From positions 1 through 49,746 of the forward strand of contig NZ_POUB01000021.1 in the NCBI RefSeq assembly GCF_003236335.1: 49,746 bases of DNA, read 5' to 3'. Below, one piece after another: positions 41,424 through 48,143 of the stretch. The first letter of the stretch is position 1. The number at the start of each line of letters is the position of its first letter. The stretch comes from Micromonospora deserti. Its GTDB lineage: Bacteria; Actinomycetota; Actinomycetes; Mycobacteriales; Micromonosporaceae. A model generated the notes under the pieces. It was not told where the DNA came from, did not search any database, and saw only the letters and a program-made list of their open reading frames with translations. Made by a program: the position numbers and the translations under genes.

Positions 41424-43009
41424 AGATCAGAGGTATCCGTGCCGGTGCCGCCGGCCTCGCACTCGGCGTCCTCACGCTGCTGACGGGCCCCACCCCGGCC
41501 ACCGCCGCTGCGGCCGGCGTCCGGGCGGCAGGCGCCGATCTCGTCTCGGTCTCCCTCCACGACGGCGTGCTCGCCCTGCGGATCCGTGACGCGGTACAGG
41601 CCAACCTCGGTCTCCCCGGGCATGACCCCGAGGACGTGGTCGTCGACGCGGGCGGTGGGTCCGCCGGCCGGGTTCCCGGCGGGAAGGCGTTCGCCTTCCT
41701 CGGTGAGCCGGGCCACCCCGTCTGGTCGTTGACCGGCGGAGACGCGGGCTTCCCCGGGTTGGATGCGACGGGCGTACGACCCGGAGCGACGGCCGGTGAC
41801 GCGGTGGACGTGTCGCTGCGCTCGGTCGACGGGCCCGGCCGGTTCACCGCGTACACCCTCTCCCCGCTGGGCGTGCCAACCCTGCTGTTCGGCAGCGGTC
41901 GGGGCGCGCCCCGCGCCCTGCGCCTGCCCGCCGCCGTGCGGACCGGCCCCACGGTGTGGATGTTCGACGCCCCGGGGGAGCACCACGTCACGCTCGCCGC
42001 CTCGGTGGTCCTGCCGTCCGGGAAGACCCTGTCGACGGAGAGGACCTACCGGGTCCGGGTCCCGGCGATCGATCCGTCTCCCGCCGCACCGCTGCCCGCG
42101 CCGGCGGTCGCCGCGACCGGCCCACCGGCGCCGACCGAGTTGCGCGTACCCGTGCCGCAGCCCCGGCCGGCAGCGGCACCCCAGGTGCTGGCGGCGCCCG
42201 CGGCGCCCGCCAACGCCGTCCCGGCCGCAGCCCGCACCGGCGAGCGGAAGGTCATCTCCGACGGGCACCTGGACATGGGTCCGCAGCTGACCGGTGACAC
42301 CTTCACCATCCGGATCAAGGACGACACGGTCAGCCCCGCGGTGTGGCGGGAAACCTCGGACGTGGTGCTCCAGGTCAAGGACAACGCCAAGATCACCGTG
42401 CCGGCCGGGGCGGACTTCCTCGGCGCGCAGGGCGACACGGTCTGGCTGCTGCCGCAGTCCCAGCAGGCCGGCATCATCTGGCCGGGCTGGAACACCCAGC
42501 ACGAATCCGTCGTCTCCGGCACCAGGGGAAGCGTCACCTGGACGTTGAGGAAAGTGACCGGCCCGGGGCGGTTCGCGCTGTTCCTGACCGGCTCGTTCGG
42601 CAAGCCCGACATGCTCTTCGACTCCGCCAGGGCGTTCCCGCAGCAGCTGAGCATCCCACCGAACACCCACGCGCACGGCAACTGGGCGTTCAGCAAGCCC
42701 GGCCTGTACCGCCTGGCCGTACAGATGAGCGGCACCACCACCGCCGGCGCGGCGGTCAGCGACACGAAGACTCTCACCATCGCCGTCGGTGACGGCACCG
42801 ACCCGGGCAGCGGCTTCGGTGGTGGCTCCATCGACTCCGGCGGCGCCGGAGACGGGGGTGGCGCCGGTCCGCTGCCCCGTACCGGCGCGGGGTGGGTCCT
42901 GTCGGCGGTCGGTGTCGGCGGGGTCCTCGTCGCGGCCGGCGCGCTGCTGGTGGTCGTCACCCGGCGTCGGCGTGCCGCCGCCGGCGCGAGCGGAACGGAC
43001 GTGTCATGA
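41420..43009 (+). CDS. Wall-anchored surface protein with two anchor-M domains and an LPRTG sorting signal, 529 aa
   Basis: Signal peptide at residues 1-31. The first anchor-M domain (about 38-215) keeps the scaffold (KAFAFLGEPGHPVWSL, VDGPGRFTAYTLSPLG) but has lost the HAH motif (reads TGPTVWMF). A Pro/Ala linker (218-272) leads to the second domain (275-458), which keeps GHLDM, FLGAQGDTVWLLPQ, IIWPGWNT and THAHGNWAF (His283, 417, 419). A Gly-rich linker and LPRTG (484-488), a hydrophobic helix and RRRR tail form a sortase signal. ATGA overlaps on both sides place it between the binding protein and the ATPase of the transporter, so it should feed metal to the importer from the wall. Confidence 0.9.
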   Translation: MKIRGIRAGAAGLALGVLTLLTGPTPATAAAAGVRAAGADLVSVSLHDGVLALRIRDAVQANLGLPGHDPEDVVVDAGGGSAGRVPGGKAFAFLGEPGHPVWSLTGGDAGFPGLDATGVRPGATAGDAVDVSLRSVDGPGRFTAYTLSPLGVPTLLFGSGRGAPRALRLPAAVRTGPTVWMFDAPGEHHVTLAASVVLPSGKTLSTERTYRVRVPAIDPSPAAPLPAPAVAATGPPAPTELRVPVPQPRPAAAPQVLAAPAAPANAVPAAARTGERKVISDGHLDMGPQLTGDTFTIRIKDDTVSPAVWRETSDVVLQVKDNAKITVPAGADFLGAQGDTVWLLPQSQQAGIIWPGWNTQHESVVSGTRGSVTWTLRKVTGPGRFALFLTGSFGKPDMLFDSARAFPQQLSIPPNTHAHGNWAFSKPGLYRLAVQMSGTTTAGAAVSDTKTLTIAVGDGTDPGSGFGGGSIDSGGAGDGGGAGPLPRTGAGWVLSAVGVGGVLVAAGALLVVVTRRRRAAAGASGTDVS

Positions 43010-43755
43010 GCCCGGTGTTGCGGGTCGAGTCGCTCACCGTCCGGCTCGGGGAGCGGCTCGCGGTCGACGCCGTGGACCTGGCCGTCGCGGCGGGCGAGCT
43101 GGTCGGACTGATCGGCCCGAACGGCGCGGGAAAGACCACGTTGTTGCGTGCGGTGCTGGGGCTCACCCCGGCGGAGTCGGGGCGGGTACTCGTCGGTGAC
43201 GAGCCGGCCGCGCGGGTCCGGCACCTGATCGGGTACGTCCCGCAGCGCCACGAGTTCGCCTGGGACTTCCCGGTCGACGTGGCCGGTGCGGTGTTGACTG
43301 GCCGCACCCGGTCGATCGGCTGGCTGCGCCGAGCCGGTGCCGTCGATCGTGCGGCCGTCGACGAGGCGCTGGAGCGGGTCGGCCTCACCGCGTTGCGGGG
43401 ACGACCGATCGGGCAGCTCTCTGGCGGGCAGCGCCAGCGGGTGCTCGTCGCCCGGGCGCTGGCGCTGCGCCCGGCGGTGCTGCTGCTCGACGAGCCGTTC
43501 ACCGGCGTGGACGTGCCGACGCAGGAGCTGCTCACCGAGCTGCTCGCCCGGCTCGCAGCCGACGGCGCGGCGCTGCTGATGACCACCCACGACCTGCCCG
43601 CGGCGGCCGGCGCCTGTACCCGGCTCTGTCTGCTCAACCAGCGGGTGGTCGCGGAGGGCCCGCCGGGCGAGTTGCGCGAGCCGGCCGTGTGGCTGCGGGC
43701 CTTCGGCGTGACCTCGTCGGAGCAGCTGCTGACCACGCTCGGGATCACGTCATGA
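43006..43755 (+). CDS. ABC transporter ATP-binding protein (ZnuC-type), 249 aa
   Basis: Walker A GPNGAGKTT (37-45), Q-loop YVPQRHEF, signature LSGGQRQRV, Walker B VLLLDEPF and the switch His in TTHDLP are all intact. The PQR(H)EFxWDFPV segment is typical of zinc/manganese (cluster A-I) importers. It corresponds to the ATPase of anchored-repeat-type ABC transporters. ATGA overlaps link it to the wall-anchored protein gene before and the permease gene after. Confidence 0.95.
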   Translation: MSPVLRVESLTVRLGERLAVDAVDLAVAAGELVGLIGPNGAGKTTLLRAVLGLTPAESGRVLVGDEPAARVRHLIGYVPQRHEFAWDFPVDVAGAVLTGRTRSIGWLRRAGAVDRAAVDEALERVGLTALRGRPIGQLSGGQRQRVLVARALALRPAVLLLDEPFTGVDVPTQELLTELLARLAADGAALLMTTHDLPAAAGACTRLCLLNQRVVAEGPPGELREPAVWLRAFGVTSSEQLLTTLGITS

Positions 43756-44621
43756 TCGACGTCATCACCGAGCCGTGGCAGCACGTCTTCATGCAGCGCG
43801 CTTTCGCCGTCGCCGTGCTGTCCAGCGTCGTCTGCGCGGTGGTCGGCACCTTCGTGGTGCTGCGCGGGATGGCCTTCATCGGGGACGCCGTCGCGCACGC
43901 CGTCTTCCCCGGGGTGGCGGTCGGCTACGTGCTCGGCGCCAACCTCGCCCTCGGCGGGGCGGTGGCGGGTGTGGTCACCGCGCTGACCATCGCGGCGGTG
44001 GCGCAAAACCGACGGCTGAAGGAGGACGCCGTCATCGGCGTCTTCTTCGCCTTCGCGTTCGGCCTCGGCATCGTCCTGGTCAGCACGCAGGGCAGCTACA
44101 CTGGCGATCTCGCCTCGTTCCTGTTCGGGCAGATCCTCGGCCTCTCCGACGGTGACGTCATCACCGTCGCCGTCGTCGGCGCATTGTTGATCTCGGTGAC
44201 CCTGCTGCTGCGCAAGGAACTGGTCACGGTCACCCTGGACCGGGAGACCGCGGCCGCGTCCGGGCTTCCGGTCTTCTGGCTGGACACCGCCCTCTACGTG
44301 ATGGTCACGCTGGCCATCGTCATCTCGTTGCAGGCGGTGGGCAACATCCTCGTCCTCGCCCTGCTGATCACCCCGGCCGCCGCGGCGCGGATGCTCACCG
44401 ACCGGCTCGGCGTGATGATGCTGCTGGCCGCCGGCATCGGTGCGGCCTGCGCCGTCACCGGCCTCTACGTCTCCTACTACTACAACCTCGCCTCAGGCGG
44501 CCTGATCGTGCTCGCCCTGACCGCCGTCTTCGCTGTCTGCTGGATCGCCGCACCCCGCTACGGCCTGCTCGGACGGTGGCGTCGACGGCGGCAGAGCGGT
44601 GCGGCGACTGTTCCCGCCTGA
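43752..44621 (+). CDS. ABC transporter permease (ZnuB-type, ABC-3 family), 289 aa
   Basis: Seven to eight hydrophobic segments and the ABC-3 family motifs: QRAFAVAVLSSVVCAVVGTF, VVLRGMAFIGDAVAHAVFPG (about residues 32-55), LKEDAVIGVFFAFAFGLGIV, SFLFGQILGLSDGDV and QAVGNILVLALLITPAAAAR (about 195-215), the last being the ATPase-contact region. The gene closes the six-gene transport operon; a 26-bp-stem terminator follows 13 bp after the stop. Confidence 0.95.
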   Translation: MIDVITEPWQHVFMQRAFAVAVLSSVVCAVVGTFVVLRGMAFIGDAVAHAVFPGVAVGYVLGANLALGGAVAGVVTALTIAAVAQNRRLKEDAVIGVFFAFAFGLGIVLVSTQGSYTGDLASFLFGQILGLSDGDVITVAVVGALLISVTLLLRKELVTVTLDRETAAASGLPVFWLDTALYVMVTLAIVISLQAVGNILVLALLITPAAAARMLTDRLGVMMLLAAGIGAACAVTGLYVSYYYNLASGGLIVLALTAVFAVCWIAAPRYGLLGRWRRRRQSGAATVPA

Positions 44622-44633
44622 GCCCGACGTCGG

Positions 44634-44689
44634 CGGATGAGCGCCCGCGTCCGATCCCGCACCCGGGATCGGACGCGGGCGCTCATCCG
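44634..44689 (+). terminator. Strong hairpin terminator after the transport operon
   Basis: A perfect 26-bp stem with a 4-nt loop (CACC): left arm 44634-44659, right arm 44664-44689, core GAGCGCCCGCGTCCGATCCC. A weak T-rich stretch (CCCTTTCTCC) follows. It insulates the transport operon from the Zur-like box and surface genes downstream. Confidence 0.85.
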
Positions 44690-44716
44690 TTCGGCCCTTT
44701 CTCCGACCTAACTAAA

Positions 44717-44729
44717 ACGACTACCATTT
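44717..44729 (+). promoter_or_regulatory. Zur-like box C, upstream of the secreted anchor-M pair
   Basis: ACGACTACCATTT differs at two positions from ACGRTTRYCRTTA. The flanks (CTAAAACGACTACCATTTTC) resemble boxes A and B, and ATTTTCA is a full Zur half site. It lies 42 bp before the GTG start. Confidence 0.6.
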
Positions 44730-44770
44730 TCAGTACCGGGTCCACTGGGGATCCGGGAAAGGAGTTCCAC

Positions 44771-45424
44771 GTGCGAAATTCCTTCCGCCTGCTGCTCGCC
44801 TCGGGCGCCGTCGCCACCGCGCTGGTCGCGTCCGCGCTGCCGGCGCAGGCCACGACCACCTCGCTCGTCGTGTTCAGCACCGGACACGTCGATCTCGCCG
44901 ACGTCGCGTACGAGGGCGGCGAGCTGGAGATCGGTGTCCACGACGAGGACAACGACGTCGAGTACGCCACCGACGAGGTCAAGATCGTCGTGAAGCGCCA
45001 GGCCAAGGTCACGGTGCCGAACGACCCCGCGTTCGGCTTCCTCGGAACGCCCGGCGTGTCGAAGGTGTGGATCCTGCCCGAGATCCAGAACACCGACCTC
45101 GTCTGGCCCGGCATCGCCGCCGAGGAGGTCGGGGCCGGGGTCTTCGCCAACGACCAGCTGACGCTCAACCTGCAGTCGGTCGTCGGTCCGGGCCAACTGG
45201 CCATCTACACCGAGAACGCGGTGGGCCAGCCGGTCGTCCTCGCCGACAGCGGCGATGGCGTCCCCGACGCCCTCACCCTCACTGTCGGCGACCACGCCCA
45301 CGCCAACTGGGCCTTCGACAACGCCGGCACCTACTGCGTCACCTTCCGGGCCACGGGTACCCTCGCCGACGGCCAGCAGGTGACCTCCGACCCGGCCACC
45401 CTCCGCATCGTGGTCAAGGCGTGA
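44771..45424 (+). CDS. Secreted single-domain choice-of-anchor-M protein 1, 217 aa
   Basis: Signal peptide at residues 1-27 (LPAQA). The remainder is one anchor-M domain: GHVDLADVAYEGGELEIGV (His39), VPNDPAFGFLGTPG, KVWILPEIQNTDLVWPGI, VGPGQLAIYTENAVGQP, DHAHANWAF (His175, His177) and a terminal strand. There is no LPxTG, membrane helix or WxL part, so it is released or held by other surface proteins. An acidic stretch (HDEDNDVEYATDE) is peculiar to this copy. GTG 44771 follows AAAGGAG. It overlaps the next gene (GTGA), which encodes a paralogue. Likely role: extracellular zinc capture or buffering (inference). Confidence 0.85.
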   Translation: MRNSFRLLLASGAVATALVASALPAQATTTSLVVFSTGHVDLADVAYEGGELEIGVHDEDNDVEYATDEVKIVVKRQAKVTVPNDPAFGFLGTPGVSKVWILPEIQNTDLVWPGIAAEEVGAGVFANDQLTLNLQSVVGPGQLAIYTENAVGQPVVLADSGDGVPDALTLTVGDHAHANWAFDNAGTYCVTFRATGTLADGQQVTSDPATLRIVVKA

Positions 45425-46074
45425 CCGCCATGCGTACGCCGCGTCGCGTCCTCGCCGGCCTCACCCTGACCGTCGCACTGCTCGCGGGGGCCGTCAGCCC
45501 CGCTCAGGCGGCGACGGTCACCCTCTCCAGCGGGCATGTCGACGTCATCGACGTCGATTACGCCGCCGGTGCGCTCACCGTCAACGTCATGGACTACACC
45601 GGCACCACCGACGTCGAACGCAACCCGGCCGACGTCCTGTTCCAGGTGCCCGCCGCCGCGAAGACCGCGGTGCCCTCCGGGTCGGCCTGGTCTTTCCTCG
45701 GCACCGGCGGCCAGGCGTGGATCCTGCCCCAGTCGAACACCAGCGGGCTGCTCTGGGCCGGATGGAACACCCTCGAGGTGCCCAGCGGGATCTTCCAGAA
45801 CAACCGCGTCACGTTCAAGCTGACCAGCGTCACCGGGCCTGCCGGGTTCAGTGTCTACACCGTTTCCGGCGGCACGCCGACGGTGCTGTTGGACAGCGGC
45901 AACGGGCTGCCCGACAGCCTCACCGTGAACCGCAACATCCACGCCCACGCCAACTGGGGCTTCGACGCCGCCGGTACCTACTCGGTCACCTTCGAGGTGA
46001 CCGGGACGCTCGCCGCCAACGGCAGCACCATCACCTCCGGCGCGAAGACCTTCACGTTCGAGGTCCTCGCCTGA
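45421..46074 (+). CDS. Secreted single-domain choice-of-anchor-M protein 2, 217 aa
   Basis: The GTG at 45421 overlaps the stop of its paralogue. Signal peptide at 1-30 (AQAAT). The domain has GHVDVIDVDYAAGALTVNV (His39), NPADVLFQVPAAAKTAVPSG, SWSFLG-like WSFLGTGGQAWILPQ, LLWAGWNT, VTGPAGFSVYTVSGG and IHAHANWGF (His174, His176). Same length as copy 1, but only about 40% alike by eye, so the tandem duplication is old. No anchor is visible. Confidence 0.85.
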   Translation: MTAMRTPRRVLAGLTLTVALLAGAVSPAQAATVTLSSGHVDVIDVDYAAGALTVNVMDYTGTTDVERNPADVLFQVPAAAKTAVPSGSAWSFLGTGGQAWILPQSNTSGLLWAGWNTLEVPSGIFQNNRVTFKLTSVTGPAGFSVYTVSGGTPTVLLDSGNGLPDSLTVNRNIHAHANWGFDAAGTYSVTFEVTGTLAANGSTITSGAKTFTFEVLA

Positions 46075-46090
46075 TCCAGCTATAACGAAA

Positions 46091-46103
46091 CCCATTACCA
46101 TGT
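46091..46103 (+). promoter_or_regulatory. Weak Zur-like box D
   Basis: CCCATTACCATGT matches 9 of 13 positions of ACGRTTRYCRTTA and shares ATTACCAT with box C-like sequences. It lies just after the anchor-M pair and 430 bp before the next gene. It may be a decayed or unused site. Confidence 0.3.
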
Positions 46104-46143
46104 GCGGTTCCGCCGAGGTAGGGGGTGCCTCCGGGCGGCGGAT

Positions 46144-46188
46144 CCGGCCGGCGCGGCGCTCACACCCACCGAACGCCGCGCCGGCCGG
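46144..46188 (+). terminator. Hairpin terminator after the secreted anchor-M pair
   Basis: Perfect 15-bp arms CCGGCCGGCGCGGCG (46144-46158) and CGCCGCGCCGGCCGG (46174-46188) with a 15-nt loop. No T-run follows, which is common in high-GC actinomycetes. Confidence 0.6.
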
Positions 46189-46494
46189 CCGCCAGGCCGT
46201 ACACGGGGCCCCAAGGGTCACCGGGCTCGGCGGCCGATCGGCGTACCGCGACGAGTGGTGCGCACCCTGGTCGCTCGTGGTCAGGCGAGCGACGACCGTT
46301 GCGTTGTGACGAGTGGCGGGCCGGCCGCCCGGCGCGCCGGCACGCGGCGCCGCCGCGGTCGCTCGGCATCTCGCGCCCGAGCGTCGGCGGGGCGGGGCAG
46401 GCGTCGAGAAAAGCGGCTGGCCGTGCCATGCGGGTCCGGATCGGACGCGCCATTGACGTCGTCACGGTGACGTGATGTGCTCACCACGCAACGC

Positions 46495-46515
46495 TAACGA
46501 CAACCGTGATCGTTA
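46495..46515. promoter_or_regulatory. Zur-like box E, upstream of the SCO5389-family gene
   Basis: The minus strand of 46495-46507 is an exact ACGRTTRYCRTTA (ACGGTTGTCGTTA). The plus strand at 46503-46515 (ACCGTGATCGTTA) matches 11 of 13. Outer arms TAACGA and TCGTTA form an inverted repeat. It lies 19 bp before the start codon, with the ribosome binding site in between. Confidence 0.6.
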
Positions 46516-46533
46516 ACGTGCGTAAGGAGGAGC

Positions 46534-46926
46534 ATGTCTCTCACCGTGCCGCCGAGCCTGCTGCGGGCCGCAGAGTCAGGGACCGTGGACGACGAGGCTT
46601 TCGTGGCCTGCGTGCGCGACTCGTTGCCGTACGCCTGGCAGACCGTCAGCCGGGTGGCGGCGGAACTGGAGTCGTCCGAGGCCGAGTTCGCCGACAACGT
46701 CGTCCCTCCGCCGACCGAGGCGGAGCGGGGTCAGCTGCTGCGTGCCCTGGCCAGCGACGCGATCCGGTCCAGCCTGGAACGCCACTTCGGGGTCAAGCTG
46801 GCCTTCCAGAACTGCCACCGGGTCGCGGCGTTCCGCCTGTCCGCCGTCGACTCCGACACCTACCGCCGCTTCGTCTCCGTCCGTGGCCAACTGCTCAACC
46901 AGTCGCCCGAGCTGCGTGACTGCTGA
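46534..46926 (+). CDS. SCO5389-family small protein, 130 aa
   Basis: AAGGAGGAGC precedes the ATG. The sequence matches the SCO5389 family of actinobacterial proteins as I remember it: LLRAAESGTVDDEAFVACVR, DSLPYAWQTVSRVAAELESS, AEFADNVVPPPTEAERGQLL, RALASDAIRSSLERHFGVKL, AFQNCHRVAAFRL and LLNQSPELRDC. It is soluble and mostly helical, with three cysteines and one HR motif. The function is unknown. It overlaps the LLM oxidoreductase gene by 11 bp and lies directly behind Zur-like box E, so it may be made in zinc starvation. Confidence 0.8.
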   Translation: MSLTVPPSLLRAAESGTVDDEAFVACVRDSLPYAWQTVSRVAAELESSEAEFADNVVPPPTEAERGQLLRALASDAIRSSLERHFGVKLAFQNCHRVAAFRLSAVDSDTYRRFVSVRGQLLNQSPELRDC

Positions 46927-47992
46927 TCCGGCCGCCGCCCGGCGGGCAGGACGGGACGTACGCGCGCACCTGTTCCTGCTCGCCGGGAACCGCCCCGGTG
47001 CCATCCACGCCGACACCCTCGCCGACGCCCACGACTACGGCCGCGCGGCGGAGGCTGCCGGATACGCCGGCGTCTGGATCGCCGAGCATCATTTCATTTC
47101 CTACGGGGTGTGTCCCTCGGCGATCACCTTCGCCGCGCACCTGCTCGGCGCTACCCAGGCCATCGAGGTCGGCACCGCGGCGTGCATCCTGTCGGACCGC
47201 CATCCGGTCGCCCTCGGCGAGGAGGCGGTGCTCCTCGACGAGCTGTCCGGCGGCCGGTTCCGGCTGGGCGTAGGCCGGGGTGGCCCGTGGGTCGACCTGG
47301 AAGTCTTCGGCACCGGCCTGGATCGCTTCCAGAACGGCTTCGGCGACTCCCTGGACGTTCTGGCGCGGTGGCTCTCCGGGGAGCCGGCCGTGGCCGGCAA
47401 CCGCCGCTTCCCGTTCCGGCCGGTGCCGGTGGTGCCACGCCCCCGCCGTCGGATGCCCGTCTGGGTCGCCGCGACCTCGCCGGGCACGGTGGAGCTCGCC
47501 GCGCGGCACGGCATGCCACTGCTGCTCGGCCTACATGCCGACCTGGCGGAGAAGGCGAGCCTGCTCGACCGCTACGCACGGGTGGCCGCCGCCCACGGCC
47601 ACGCCCCGGACAGCGTCGCCCACGCCAGCGCGCACCTGGCCCACGTCGAGGACGGCGACGAGAAGGCGGCGCGGGCCGTGCGTGCCGGACTTCCCGCGTT
47701 GCTGGCCGGCACCCGGGAGTACGTCCGCCTGGACGGCACCCCGGCCGGACGGCGGGACCTGGTTGCCTATGTGGACCGCCTGATCGACATCCACCCGGTT
47801 GGCTCGCCCCGCCGCTGCCGGGATGCGATCGACCGGGCCGCCGCCCTGCCGGGCGTGCGGCACCTGCTGCTCATGGTGGAGGCGGCCGGCGGCCGCGACC
47901 GCACCCTGGACACGATCCACCGCGTGGCCACGGACGTGCTCGACCTACCCGCCAGGGGATCCCGGTACGAGCACGCCACGCCGAGGGGGTGA
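46916..47992 (+). CDS. LLM-class (F420/FMN-dependent luciferase-like) oxidoreductase, 358 aa
   Basis: A bacterial-luciferase-type TIM barrel: GYAGVWIAEHHFISYGVCPS (about residues 46-66), AIEVGTAACILSDRHPVALG, EEAVLLDELSGGRFRLGVGR (about 95-125), PVWVAATSPGTVELAARHGM and a C-terminal GSPRRCRDAIDRAAALPGVR. The EHH and SGGRFRLGVGRG motifs are those of LLM oxidoreductases using F420 or FMN. GTG 46916 lies inside the end of the SCO5389-like gene, so the pair is co-translated. Substrate unknown. Confidence 0.88.
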   Translation: MTADPAAARRAGRDVRAHLFLLAGNRPGAIHADTLADAHDYGRAAEAAGYAGVWIAEHHFISYGVCPSAITFAAHLLGATQAIEVGTAACILSDRHPVALGEEAVLLDELSGGRFRLGVGRGGPWVDLEVFGTGLDRFQNGFGDSLDVLARWLSGEPAVAGNRRFPFRPVPVVPRPRRRMPVWVAATSPGTVELAARHGMPLLLGLHADLAEKASLLDRYARVAAAHGHAPDSVAHASAHLAHVEDGDEKAARAVRAGLPALLAGTREYVRLDGTPAGRRDLVAYVDRLIDIHPVGSPRRCRDAIDRAAALPGVRHLLLMVEAAGGRDRTLDTIHRVATDVLDLPARGSRYEHATPRG

Positions 47993-48108
47993 CCCGCGCG
48001 GTGTTTCCCTGCCGCTGGCGGCTCCCATTCACCGCGCCGTTCATCCGACCCCTTTCGGCGAGTTCGCTCCGGCCGGCGGACCGACCGGCTACAGTGGCGC
48101 TCGTGGAA

Positions 48109-48121
48109 ACGGTTACCGTTA
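48109..48121 (+). promoter_or_regulatory. Zur-like box F, upstream of the CooC/ParA-like ATPase gene
   Basis: ACGGTTACCGTTA is an exact match of ACGRTTRYCRTTA and contains the perfect inverted repeat AACGGT-T-ACCGTT (48108-48120). It lies 22 bp before the ATG at 48144, with the ribosome binding site GGGAGCGG in between. Confidence 0.65.
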
Positions 48122-48143
48122 GCATTCTTCGGGAGCGGCAGCG

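Larger units (their letters stand above)
46075..46494. other. Intergenic region with a terminator and Zur-like box D
   Basis: About 420 bp before box E. I see no convincing gene in any frame. A hairpin at 46144-46188 ends the preceding pair. The sequence 46190-46440 is rich in short Arg codons in all frames and looks non-coding. Confidence 0.5.

Noticed and set aside
37151..44621. Heme or siderophore uptake as the role of the surface-protein and ABC operon
   Set aside because: The binding protein is of the ZnuA/PsaA (cluster A-I) type with HxH and ITTHDAFGYL features, and the neighbours are zinc-free ribosomal proteins. Manganese remains a less likely alternative.
46122..46475. Two overlapping plus-strand frames of about 120 codons between the anchor-M pair and the SCO5389-like gene
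   Set aside because: They are Arg-rich in all frames, cover the terminator hairpin and have no start site.
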